Below, in pieces: positions 58,008 to 64,000 of a stretch of 64,000 nucleotides of DNA. Source of the stretch: Streptomyces lucensis JCM 4490 (lineage in GTDB: Bacteria; Actinomycetota; Actinomycetes; Streptomycetales; Streptomycetaceae); contig NZ_BMUE01000001.1 in assembly GCF_014650035.1 (NCBI RefSeq), positions 744,001 through 808,000 of the forward strand, in the 5' to 3' direction. Under the pieces are notes generated by a model. It was not told the origin of the DNA. It worked only from the letters and a program-made list of their open reading frames with translations, and did no database searches. The position numbers and the translations under genes are program-made. Each line of letters starts with the position of its first letter. Within the stretch, counting starts at the first letter, position 1.

Positions 58008-58781
58008 TCAGTCGGTGTGGGTCAGGCTGGCGATGGCGTCGTGGCTGTGAATGCTTTCCAGATTCTTCGCCCGGATCGCATGGTTAAGACCCTTTTCGCG
58101 GCATTGGAGGCTTATGTCGCGAATGATGTCTTCTACGAAGACGGGATGGTCGTAGGCCTGCATGGTGACGACGCGTTCGTCGGGCCGCTTGATGAGGGGG
58201 AAGACAGGGGCGGAGCCGACGTTGCGCAGCAGGTCGACGATTTCGTGGATCGCCAGGGGGTAGGGCGCATCGGTGGTCCCGGTGACCGTGAGGGTGATCT
58301 CGCTGCGCTGGTTGTGGGCACCGTAGTCGGAGATGGCCTTGGAGCACGGGCACAGGCTGGTGACGTCGGTGGTCACCGTGGTGGCGACGGTGCAGGTGTC
58401 GGCGGTGATGCGGCCGGTAATGGTGACGTCGTGGGTTTGCCACGACTGTCGCTTACTGGCGGGTGCGGTCACGGTCGTGGCGATGGGCAGGGACAGCGTC
58501 AGTGTCAGGGTGGGGGCTTCGAGCAGCTCCAGCCCTCGTTTGAGGGTGATGGGCAACTCCTGGGGGGCGAGGGTGGCTGCTTCCTCGTGTACCAGGGCGA
58601 TCATGCGGCTCATGTGGGTGCCGCGCCGGTCGGCCTGAAGGCCGACGGTGACGCTGATGTCGGCGATGCCGTTCTGGCGCGTGTGGCCGTCATCGAACGT
58701 GACGGGGTAGCGCAGGCCGCTGATCCCTACTTCGTCGATGGCGATGCCGCGGGGGTCGGCCTCGTTTTGGATGTCGTGCAT
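58008..58781 (-). CDS. folE2: GTP cyclohydrolase FolE2 (GCYH-IB)
   Basis: This 257-residue enzyme converts GTP to 7,8-dihydroneopterin triphosphate, the first step to preQ0. It is the type IB cyclohydrolase: the conserved CPCSKAISDYGAHNQRS block places Cys144/Cys146 at the metal site, with HMSRM (residues 56-60) and the C-terminal HSHDA. The length matches the family. Type IB enzymes work with metals other than zinc. The start is ATG 58781, 4 bp after the queD stop, so it is the last gene of the queC-queE-queD-folE2 operon. Confidence 0.93.
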   Translation of the reverse strand: MHDIQNEADPRGIAIDEVGISGLRYPVTFDDGHTRQNGIADISVTVGLQADRRGTHMSRMIALVHEEAATLAPQELPITLKRGLELLEAPTLTLTLSLPIATTVTAPASKRQSWQTHDVTITGRITADTCTVATTVTTDVTSLCPCSKAISDYGAHNQRSEITLTVTGTTDAPYPLAIHEIVDLLRNVGSAPVFPLIKRPDERVVTMQAYDHPVFVEDIIRDISLQCREKGLNHAIRAKNLESIHSHDAIASLTHTD

Positions 58782-58785
58782 GCCG

Positions 58786-59142
58786 CTACTCGCCTCGGTA
58801 GGTGCAACCGGAGGTGCAGGTCTCGCGCACGGTGATCGCTGACAGGGCGGGGAGTTCGGCGATCATCCGGTCCCAGATCCAGCGGGCCAGGTTCTCGCTG
58901 GTGGGGTTTTCCAATCCTTCGATGTCGTTCAGGTAGTAATGGTCTAGTTGTGCGTCGATGGGCTGGAATGCGCGCTTGACGTCGCCGAAGTCCATTACCC
59001 AGCCGGCTTCTGCATCCACCGGCGCTTCGACGTGCACGGTGATCTTGTAGGAGTGGCCATGGAGGCGGGCGCACTTGTGTCCTTCGGGGACACGTGGCAG
59101 GCGGTGGGCTGCTTCGAAGGTGAACTCGCGAAAGATTTCCAT
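58786..59142 (-). CDS. queD: 6-carboxytetrahydropterin synthase QueD
   Basis: This 118-residue enzyme of the 6-pyruvoyltetrahydropterin-synthase fold makes 6-carboxy-5,6,7,8-tetrahydropterin. Zinc ligands are His13 (EAAHRL), His29 and His31 (LHGHSY), catalytic Cys24 lies in [10 protein letters not shown], and the later motif is DHYYLND with [11 protein letters not shown]. The ATG at 59142 overlaps the queE stop. The length is typical of bacterial QueD. Confidence 0.95.
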   Translation of the reverse strand: MEIFREFTFEAAHRLPRVPEGHKCARLHGHSYKITVHVEAPVDAEAGWVMDFGDVKRAFQPIDAQLDHYYLNDIEGLENPTSENLARWIWDRMIAELPALSAITVRETCTSGCTYRGE

Positions 59143-59777
59143 TACTGAATTCCCAGATACTTGTGCGTCTGGAGGGAAAGTGTCCAGCGCGGGTTCTTCA
59201 TGCAGTACTCGACGGCGGCGCGAGTGTGGGCCTCGCGATGAGCGTCATCCAGCGGTTGCAGTCTGAAGTGGCGGAAGTTGAGGTCTTCGAACTGGGCGGG
59301 GTCACCGCCGACCTGGGGATAGACCAGCTTGAGTTCGTCGCCGTGAGTGAGGACCAATGTGGAGCCGATCTTGGGACTCACGCACAGCCAGTCGATACCC
59401 TGGGGCGCCGGACGGGTGCCGTTGGTTTCCACTGCGACTTCGAAGCCGCGGTCGTGGAGGGCGTTGACGGCGTCCTCGTCCAACTGCAGCAGGGGTTCTC
59501 CTCCGGTACACACCACGAACCGGTGTGCGCGATCGGCAGTGGGCCAGGCAGCTTCCACGGCGGCGGCCAGGTCGTCGGCGGTGGTGAAGCGGCCGCCTCC
59601 TTCGCCATCGGTGCCGACAAAGTCGGTGTCGCAGAACTGGCAGATGGCGCGGGCGCGATCGCGCTCCCGGCCGGTCCACAGGTTGCAGCGCGAGAAGCGG
59701 CAGAAGACGGCAGGGCGTCCTGCGTGACTGCCTTCCCCTTGGAGGGTGTAGAAGATTTCCTTGATCAGGTAGGTCAT
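59142..59777 (-). CDS. queE: 7-carboxy-7-deazaguanine synthase QueE
   Basis: This 211-residue radical SAM enzyme contracts the pterin ring to 7-carboxy-7-deazaguanine. The unusual cluster motif CX14CX2C of the QueE family is present at Cys31, Cys46 and Cys49 (SRCNLWTG...[11 protein letters not shown]), with FYTLQGEG near the start, CTGGEPLLQ and VETNGT. I chose ATG 59777 because it shares one base with the queC stop (TGATG) and gives the family N-terminus. Confidence 0.95.
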   Translation of the reverse strand: MTYLIKEIFYTLQGEGSHAGRPAVFCRFSRCNLWTGRERDRARAICQFCDTDFVGTDGEGGGRFTTADDLAAAVEAAWPTADRAHRFVVCTGGEPLLQLDEDAVNALHDRGFEVAVETNGTRPAPQGIDWLCVSPKIGSTLVLTHGDELKLVYPQVGGDPAQFEDLNFRHFRLQPLDDAHREAHTRAAVEYCMKNPRWTLSLQTHKYLGIQ

Positions 59778-60472
59778 CAGGCGCTCTGGTACTGGACCGG
59801 GTCCTTCACGCCAGCCTCGGCGAAGCCTTTCAGGCGCAGCAGGCACGTCTCGCACTTGCCGCAGGCATGTCCCTGCTCGTCGGGGTCATAGCAGGAGGAG
59901 GTCAGGGAGTAGTCCACGCCCAGACGCAGGCCCTCGCGGACGATGTCGGCCTTGGACAGTGTCATCAGGGGGGAGTGCAGTGTGATCTTGGAGGTGCCTT
60001 CGACGCCGGCTCGGGTGGCCAGGTTCGCCATCGTGGCAAAGGCCTCCATGTACTCGGGGCGGCAGTCGGGGTAGCCGCTGTAGTCCACGGCCGTGACCCC
60101 GGTGAAGATGTCGCTGGCGCCGACGGTCTCGGCGAAGGCCAGCGCGAACGACAGGAAGATTGTGTTGCGGGCCGGCACATACGTGATCGGTACCCCGGAC
60201 TGGGGCGTGTCCTGGAGCGACTCGTGCTTGGGCACCTCAATGTCGGCGGTCAGGGCAGAGCCGCCGAAGACCCGCAGATCGATGTCGGCGATGACGTGCC
60301 GGGCCACCCCCTGGGCCTGGGCGACTCGCTGGGCTGCCTCCAGTTCGATGGAGTGGCGCTGACCGTAGCGGAAGCTGAGCGCGTAGGGAGTGAATCCCTG
60401 GTCCTTGGCGATGGCCAGCACCGTGGTCGAGTCCAGGCCGCCGCTCAGCAACACGATCGCGGGACGATCCAT
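59777..60472 (-). CDS. queC: 7-cyano-7-deazaguanine (preQ0) synthase QueC
   Basis: This 231-residue ATP-dependent enzyme turns 7-carboxy-7-deazaguanine and ammonia into preQ0. The PP-loop SGGLDS lies at residues 10-15, followed by [19 protein letters not shown] and the C-terminal zinc site of four Cys ([19 protein letters not shown]). ATG 60472 is the first gene of the minus-strand operon. With no queF in the window, the pathway should end at preQ0. Confidence 0.96.
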   Translation of the reverse strand: MDRPAIVLLSGGLDSTTVLAIAKDQGFTPYALSFRYGQRHSIELEAAQRVAQAQGVARHVIADIDLRVFGGSALTADIEVPKHESLQDTPQSGVPITYVPARNTIFLSFALAFAETVGASDIFTGVTAVDYSGYPDCRPEYMEAFATMANLATRAGVEGTSKITLHSPLMTLSKADIVREGLRLGVDYSLTSSCYDPDEQGHACGKCETCLLRLKGFAEAGVKDPVQYQSA

Positions 60473-60595
60473 GCTGTCACTCCCTTGTCTGATGTCCAGT
60501 TGCCTCAGTTGAGGCAGGCGAAGCCTACCCCGGTAACTACCGGCTACAGTAATCACGACAACAGACGAGTTAGAGAAGCCAGAGGTCGATCCGCA
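60473..60595. promoter_or_regulatory. Divergent promoter with two perfect palindromes
   Basis: This 123-bp gap serves both the preQ0 operon and the DNA-modification operon. It carries TGCCTCA-GT-TGAGGCA (60501-60516) and CCGGTA-AC-TACCGG (60530-60543), both perfect and with the same 2-bp spacer size. Both are good operator candidates; the regulator is unknown. Confidence 0.65.
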
Positions 60596-61492
60596 GTGAA
60601 CGAGTTGCCCATCGTGGTCACGTGCACGGACCGGAAGGCTTCACCACCCGTGACCGCCCTGCGGGCCCGCGATCTGTCCGCCGCGGATCTGCCCGAGAGG
60701 GCCGCGGAATGGGAACGCCGCCTTCGAACCGCCTCCGAGGCGCGGGTGGAGTTGGCGCATCTCTACCAAGGGGACCAGTGGCGGCGTGCTCAAGCCCTGG
60801 CTGCCGTTGCTACCCATGCCGGGTTCGCGCCCCGCCTGTATGTGGCCTCGGCCGGACTGGGTCTGCGATCAGTCTCCAGTCTCGCCCCCTCCTATGCGGC
60901 CACTTTCATGACCCGACACGCAGATTCCGTGGCTTCCTCCACCTCTCAGGCGGCCGACTGGTGGGATCATCTGCAACGCATGGACGAAAGTCGCAACTTG
61001 TCCGAGATTGCGGCTTCTGTCGGACGAATCCTGGTGGTGCTGTCCGAGACGTACGCCCAAGCCATGCACCGCGAGCTGCTCGCCCTGGCGGCCAGCGGAG
61101 CCGACACGGTGCTCATCGGAGGCGCCTGCGACCTGGACGGCGTGCTGCGCATCCCAGCCAACGCCGCCCTGCGTAACGCCCTGGGCGGCACCCTTACCAG
61201 CCTCAACGTCCGCATGGCGGCAGCCTGGCTGCAGCACTGCACACCCGGCCGCCTCATCACCCCTGCCGCTAAAGAGCGTTGGACGGCCTGGGTCGGCCAG
61301 GCGGCCCGCCCAGAACGTTACGCCCGCACCCCGATGTCGGACGCTGCAGTGATCGACTTCATCAAAGACATGAAAAGCCGCTACCCAGACTCGTCCCGCA
61401 CGCGCCTACTACGCCTACTGAGAGACAAGGGGATGGCCTGCGAACAGAAGCGCTTCGCAGGCCTGTACTCGTCAACGATTGGCCAACGATGA
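60596..61492 (+). CDS. DpdC-like candidate of the 7-deazaguanine modification locus
   Basis: This 298-residue soluble protein begins [10 protein letters not shown] and has [46 protein letters not shown]. This Cys/Thr-Asp-Arg-Lys start and SAG-LGL loop recall the DUF6884/YaaA-type proteins found with 7-deazaguanine modification. DpdC converts preQ0 in DNA to the amido form in Salmonella; whether this protein does so is inference. The C-terminal 60 residues ([21 protein letters not shown]) look like a helix-turn-helix, possibly a DNA-contact part. GTG 60596 follows CAGAGGTCG. It overlaps dpdB by ATGA. Confidence 0.6.
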   Translation: MNELPIVVTCTDRKASPPVTALRARDLSAADLPERAAEWERRLRTASEARVELAHLYQGDQWRRAQALAAVATHAGFAPRLYVASAGLGLRSVSSLAPSYAATFMTRHADSVASSTSQAADWWDHLQRMDESRNLSEIAASVGRILVVLSETYAQAMHRELLALAASGADTVLIGGACDLDGVLRIPANAALRNALGGTLTSLNVRMAAAWLQHCTPGRLITPAAKERWTAWVGQAARPERYARTPMSDAAVIDFIKDMKSRYPDSSRTRLLRLLRDKGMACEQKRFAGLYSSTIGQR

Positions 61493-62622
61493 CCTCCACT
61501 GTGCTTAAGCGCCGGGCGCTGCGGATCGATCAGCACCCCACGATCCCGCTGTATGTGTTCACCTTGGCGGCGGAAGAGGTCCACCAGGTCGCCGACGTTG
61601 CCCGAATCTCCCGAGACGAAGCGGGCAAACTGATCGGCTACCAACGCCCCGAGAAGAAGCAGCACGTGAAGCAGATTCTCGAGTACCTCGACGGCGAGGA
61701 GGTCCTGTTTCCCAACGGGCTGATCATGGCGCTGCCCTCCAGCGTGCGGTTCAAGTCCAGCCCGGGCCCGGGCAGCAGCGACGGGCTGTGCACCTCGGGC
61801 ACGCTGGAGATCACGCTACCCGATGCCCCCGACGCCCCCCGGCCCGCCTGGATCGTCGACGGTCAGCAGCGCAGTCTCGCCCTGGCTCGCACCCGCAACA
61901 CCCGCCTGGCTGTGACCATCGCCGGCTTCGTTGCCGAAGACCTGGAAACCCAGCGCGACCAGTTCTTGCGCGTGAACACGGTGTCCCCGCTGCCCACCAA
62001 TCTCGTCACCGAACTCCTCCCGGAAGTCGGCACCCTGCTGCCGACCAAGCTCTCCGCCCGCAAACTCCCCGCCGTGCTGGTCGAGGCCCTCAACCACGAC
62101 AAGGACTCACCCTTTCGAGGCCTGGTGCGCCGCCCGTCTACCACGGCCGAGCAGAAGACGGACGCCGTCGTCACGGACAACAGCCTCACCACGGCCATCC
62201 AGGAATCCCTCAACTCCCCGTCGGGCGCCTTCTTTCCCTACAAAAATCTGTCCAATGGCACGGTCGACACGGCCACCATCCGTCAGATCCTCGTCGTCTA
62301 CTGGACCGCGGTGCGCGACACCTTCCCCGACGCGTGGGGACTGCCGGCGACCAAGAGTCGGCTGATGCACGGCGTCGGCATCCGCTCCATGGGACGCTTG
62401 ATGGATCGCGTCATGATGGCCATCGACCCCGCCTCACCCCATGCCGTGGAGTTGGCGCGGGACGAACTTGCCTTGATCGCGCCGCACTGCCGCTGGACCC
62501 AGGGACGCTGGCCCGACCTGAACACCCCCTGGAACGAACTCCAGAACAACCCCCGCCACATCAGCACCCTGTCGAACTACCTCCTCCGTATCTATGTGCA
62601 GGAAAAGGCAAAGGCCGCGTGA
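61489..62622 (+). CDS. dpdB: DGQHR-domain protein, DpdB-like
   Basis: This 377-residue protein has the DGQHR signature as DGQQR at about 124-128 (AWIVDGQQRSLAL), preceded by LIGYQRPEKKQHVKQILEYL and LFPNGLIMAL, the usual ParB/DndB-like arrangement. DpdB proteins have ATPase activity and are needed with DpdA to place preQ0 in DNA. Related DndB proteins act in phosphorothioate systems, but the dpdA neighbour favours DpdB. The start overlaps the previous stop (ATGA), and its stop overlaps the dpdA start (GTGA), so the three genes are translationally coupled. Confidence 0.82.
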   Translation: MTSTVLKRRALRIDQHPTIPLYVFTLAAEEVHQVADVARISRDEAGKLIGYQRPEKKQHVKQILEYLDGEEVLFPNGLIMALPSSVRFKSSPGPGSSDGLCTSGTLEITLPDAPDAPRPAWIVDGQQRSLALARTRNTRLAVTIAGFVAEDLETQRDQFLRVNTVSPLPTNLVTELLPEVGTLLPTKLSARKLPAVLVEALNHDKDSPFRGLVRRPSTTAEQKTDAVVTDNSLTTAIQESLNSPSGAFFPYKNLSNGTVDTATIRQILVVYWTAVRDTFPDAWGLPATKSRLMHGVGIRSMGRLMDRVMMAIDPASPHAVELARDELALIAPHCRWTQGRWPDLNTPWNELQNNPRHISTLSNYLLRIYVQEKAKAA

Positions 62623-63839
62623 AATTCTATTTCCCTGACAGTCAGGACCTGGTGAGCCCCACATACGACTTCATCAACGACGAGTACTCGCCCTACCGAG
62701 TCCGTCAGCGTGATGACGTCTACGCCCACCAGGCCGTGACACCGATCCCCTACGACGGGATCCTTGTCAGCAAGGCGGTTGTCGACGGATCCATGAAGGG
62801 TGCAGGTAAATACTCTGCCCCCCAGCGCGAGCGCCTTTACCGCCTGGGCGTGAGGAACTTCTTCCGTCTCCCCGACGAATGTTCCACCATCGGAGACTGT
62901 GGCGCCTTCAACTACATCGATGAAGAGCGCCCACCCTACGAAGTCGACGAAGTCCTTGACTTCTACGGCCGATGCGGATTCGACGCCGGCATCAGCATCG
63001 ACCACATCATCTTCGGCTACATCCCTCAAGAATCCGACACGGAACCAGAAGCGGCGTGGGTGGAACGCCAGCAGATCTCCCTGGAACTCGCCGAAAACTT
63101 TCTCGCCGCGGCAAAAAGGTCTGGTACCCGCTTCGAACCCGTCGGCGCCGCCCAGGGGTGGGGACCTGAGAGCTACGCCCACTCCGTCGCACAACTGCAG
63201 AAAATGGGATACCGGCGTATCGCCCTCGGCGGCATGGTCCCCCTCAAGTCCCACGAGATCCTGGCCTGCCTGCGAGCCATCGACGAAGTACGCAACCACG
63301 ACACCGAACTACACCTGCTCGGCATCAATCGCGTCGACAGCATGGAGCAGTTCGCCCGCCACGGCGTGACAAGCTTCGACAGCACCTCCGCCTTCCGCCA
63401 GGCCTTCATGGACGACCGCAACAACTACCACACCGCTACCGGTGCCTATACCGCCATCAGAGTCCCCCAAGTCGACGGCAACCCCGCACTCAAACGCCTC
63501 ATCCTGTCCGGAAGCGTCTCCCAGGCACAGGCCATCACCGCCGAACGTGCCTGCCTGCGCGCACTGCGGGAATTCGACAGCGGAGAGAACTCGCTCGAAG
63601 AAGTACTCGACGCCCTCGCTGCCTACGAGTCGCTCGTCCTCGGCCCGAAGAAGAAGAGCTACCTCGCATACTACGAGCGCATCCTCAGCGACGCTCCCTG
63701 GCGCGCCTGCCCCTGCGCCCTGTGCAAGAAACATGGCATCGAGATCGCAATATTCCGGGGAACCGAGCGGAACAAGCGCCGAGGGTTCCACAATCTGACC
63801 GTGCTCGAGGCCAAGATGCGCTCCCTCACCTTCGGGTGA
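62619..63839 (+). CDS. dpdA: TGT-like DNA-guanine transglycosylase DpdA
   Basis: This 406-residue protein of the tRNA-guanine transglycosylase superfamily has the DpdA features: an Asp nucleophile region GISIDHIIFGYIP (about 123-135), ALGGMVPLKSHEI, and the zinc site CPCALC near 364-369 with a downstream His (GFHN). It has no tRNA-binding PUA domain and differs from Tgt in the N-terminal half, as DpdA does. It is expected to exchange guanine in DNA for preQ0 made by the adjacent operon. GTG 62619 overlaps the dpdB stop. Confidence 0.88.
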   Translation: MKFYFPDSQDLVSPTYDFINDEYSPYRVRQRDDVYAHQAVTPIPYDGILVSKAVVDGSMKGAGKYSAPQRERLYRLGVRNFFRLPDECSTIGDCGAFNYIDEERPPYEVDEVLDFYGRCGFDAGISIDHIIFGYIPQESDTEPEAAWVERQQISLELAENFLAAAKRSGTRFEPVGAAQGWGPESYAHSVAQLQKMGYRRIALGGMVPLKSHEILACLRAIDEVRNHDTELHLLGINRVDSMEQFARHGVTSFDSTSAFRQAFMDDRNNYHTATGAYTAIRVPQVDGNPALKRLILSGSVSQAQAITAERACLRALREFDSGENSLEEVLDALAAYESLVLGPKKKSYLAYYERILSDAPWRACPCALCKKHGIEIAIFRGTERNKRRGFHNLTVLEAKMRSLTFG

Positions 63840-63876
63840 ACCCCACTTTTCTTCTTTTGACATGTCTGGAGATGCA

Positions 63877-64000
63877 ATGGCCGACCGATACGAACTCAGG
63901 CTCCCGGCGCTCGAGATTCGCCAGGGCGGTAGAAAGATCTACTGCTTCGCCGTCGACGGCAAGAAGGTTCACAGCTTCGCCGCGGTCTCCCGCGTACGCC
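63877..64000 (+). CDS. Start of a second DGQHR-type protein (partial)
   Basis: The first 41 codons are present (MADRYELRLPALEIRQG...FAVDGKKVHSFAAVSRVR). The spacing LRLPALEIRQG...YCFAVDGKKVHSFAAVSRVR aligns by eye with the N-terminus of the preceding DGQHR protein (ALRIDQ...YVFTLAAEEVHQVADVARIS), so it is probably a paralogue. ATG 63877 has GGAG 5 nt upstream; an in-frame ATG at 63862 lacks one. The gap to dpdA is 37 bp, so it belongs to the same operon. The rest lies outside the window. Confidence 0.6.
   Translation, partial: MADRYELRLPALEIRQGGRKIYCFAVDGKKVHSFAAVSRVR

Noticed and set aside
58008..60472. preQ0 genes as part of a toyocamycin/sangivamycin-type antibiotic cluster
   Set aside because: No phosphoribosyltransferase, nitrile hydratase or prenyltransferase-like genes are seen, while dpdA and DGQHR genes are adjacent; the possibility remains only if such genes lie right of the window.

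Overview
This window is actinobacterial chromosome, almost certainly Streptomyces. It is very GC-rich, uses many GTG and TTG starts, and carries a conservon (cvnABCD), a SpoIIE-type PAS/GAF/PP2C/ATPase protein, a separate LigD-polymerase/Ku pair and many Streptomyces-type secreted proteins. The order kgd - two-component system - lon - kinase - conservon - class B PBP/FtsW - LigD-Pol/Ku agrees with what I remember of the S. coelicolor SCO5281-SCO5309 interval. That is recollection, not a search.

Positions 1-44860 are mostly core chromosome. They hold the N-terminal two thirds of the 2-oxoglutarate dehydrogenase Kgd, a two-component system, a spermidine-synthase-fold protein, a rhomboid-like membrane protein, and lon with HspR (HAIR) and ClgR operators. 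Then come a soluble Ser/Thr kinase, two secreted repeat-rich proteins, a SpoIIE-like phosphatase, a GH25 lysozyme, MarR and TetR regulators, the conservon with a styrene-monooxygenase-like flavoprotein, and an NlpC/P60 hydrolase. A divergent pair of diiron proteins follows, then an FtsW/PBP pair, an orphan histidine kinase with its lipoprotein, a protein phosphatase, a NERD protein, LigD-Pol/Ku, a TIR-NB-ARC-TPR protein and an epoxide-hydrolase-like enzyme. Several gene borders carry short tandem repeats. The most striking is a relay of overlapping mini-ORFs between ftsW and the PBP gene.

Positions 45278-55561 are accessory. They hold a lamin-tail secreted protein, a lower-GC three-gene operon (membrane GAF-like protein, radical SAM enzyme, zinc deaminase), a DUF3761 protein, a small orphan gene, a truncated ATPase pseudogene, two secreted FG-GAP beta-propeller proteins and a receptor-type Ser/Thr kinase.

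At 55889-55931 there is only the 3' part of a tRNA-Arg(CCG) gene on the minus strand. This is the signature left at one end of an element integrated into that tRNA gene. To its right, running off the window, lies the most interesting locus: a complete preQ0 pathway (FolE2, QueD, QueE, QueC) and a VUT-family 7-deazaguanine-precursor transporter on the minus strand. Divergent from them is a plus-strand operon encoding a DpdC-like candidate, a DGQHR protein (DpdB-like), a TGT-like DpdA, and the first 41 codons of what looks like a second DGQHR protein. I read this as a 7-deazaguanine DNA-modification (Dpd) island: the minus-strand genes make preQ0 from GTP, and DpdA with DGQHR partners exchanges it into DNA. 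The divergent promoter holds two perfect palindromes.
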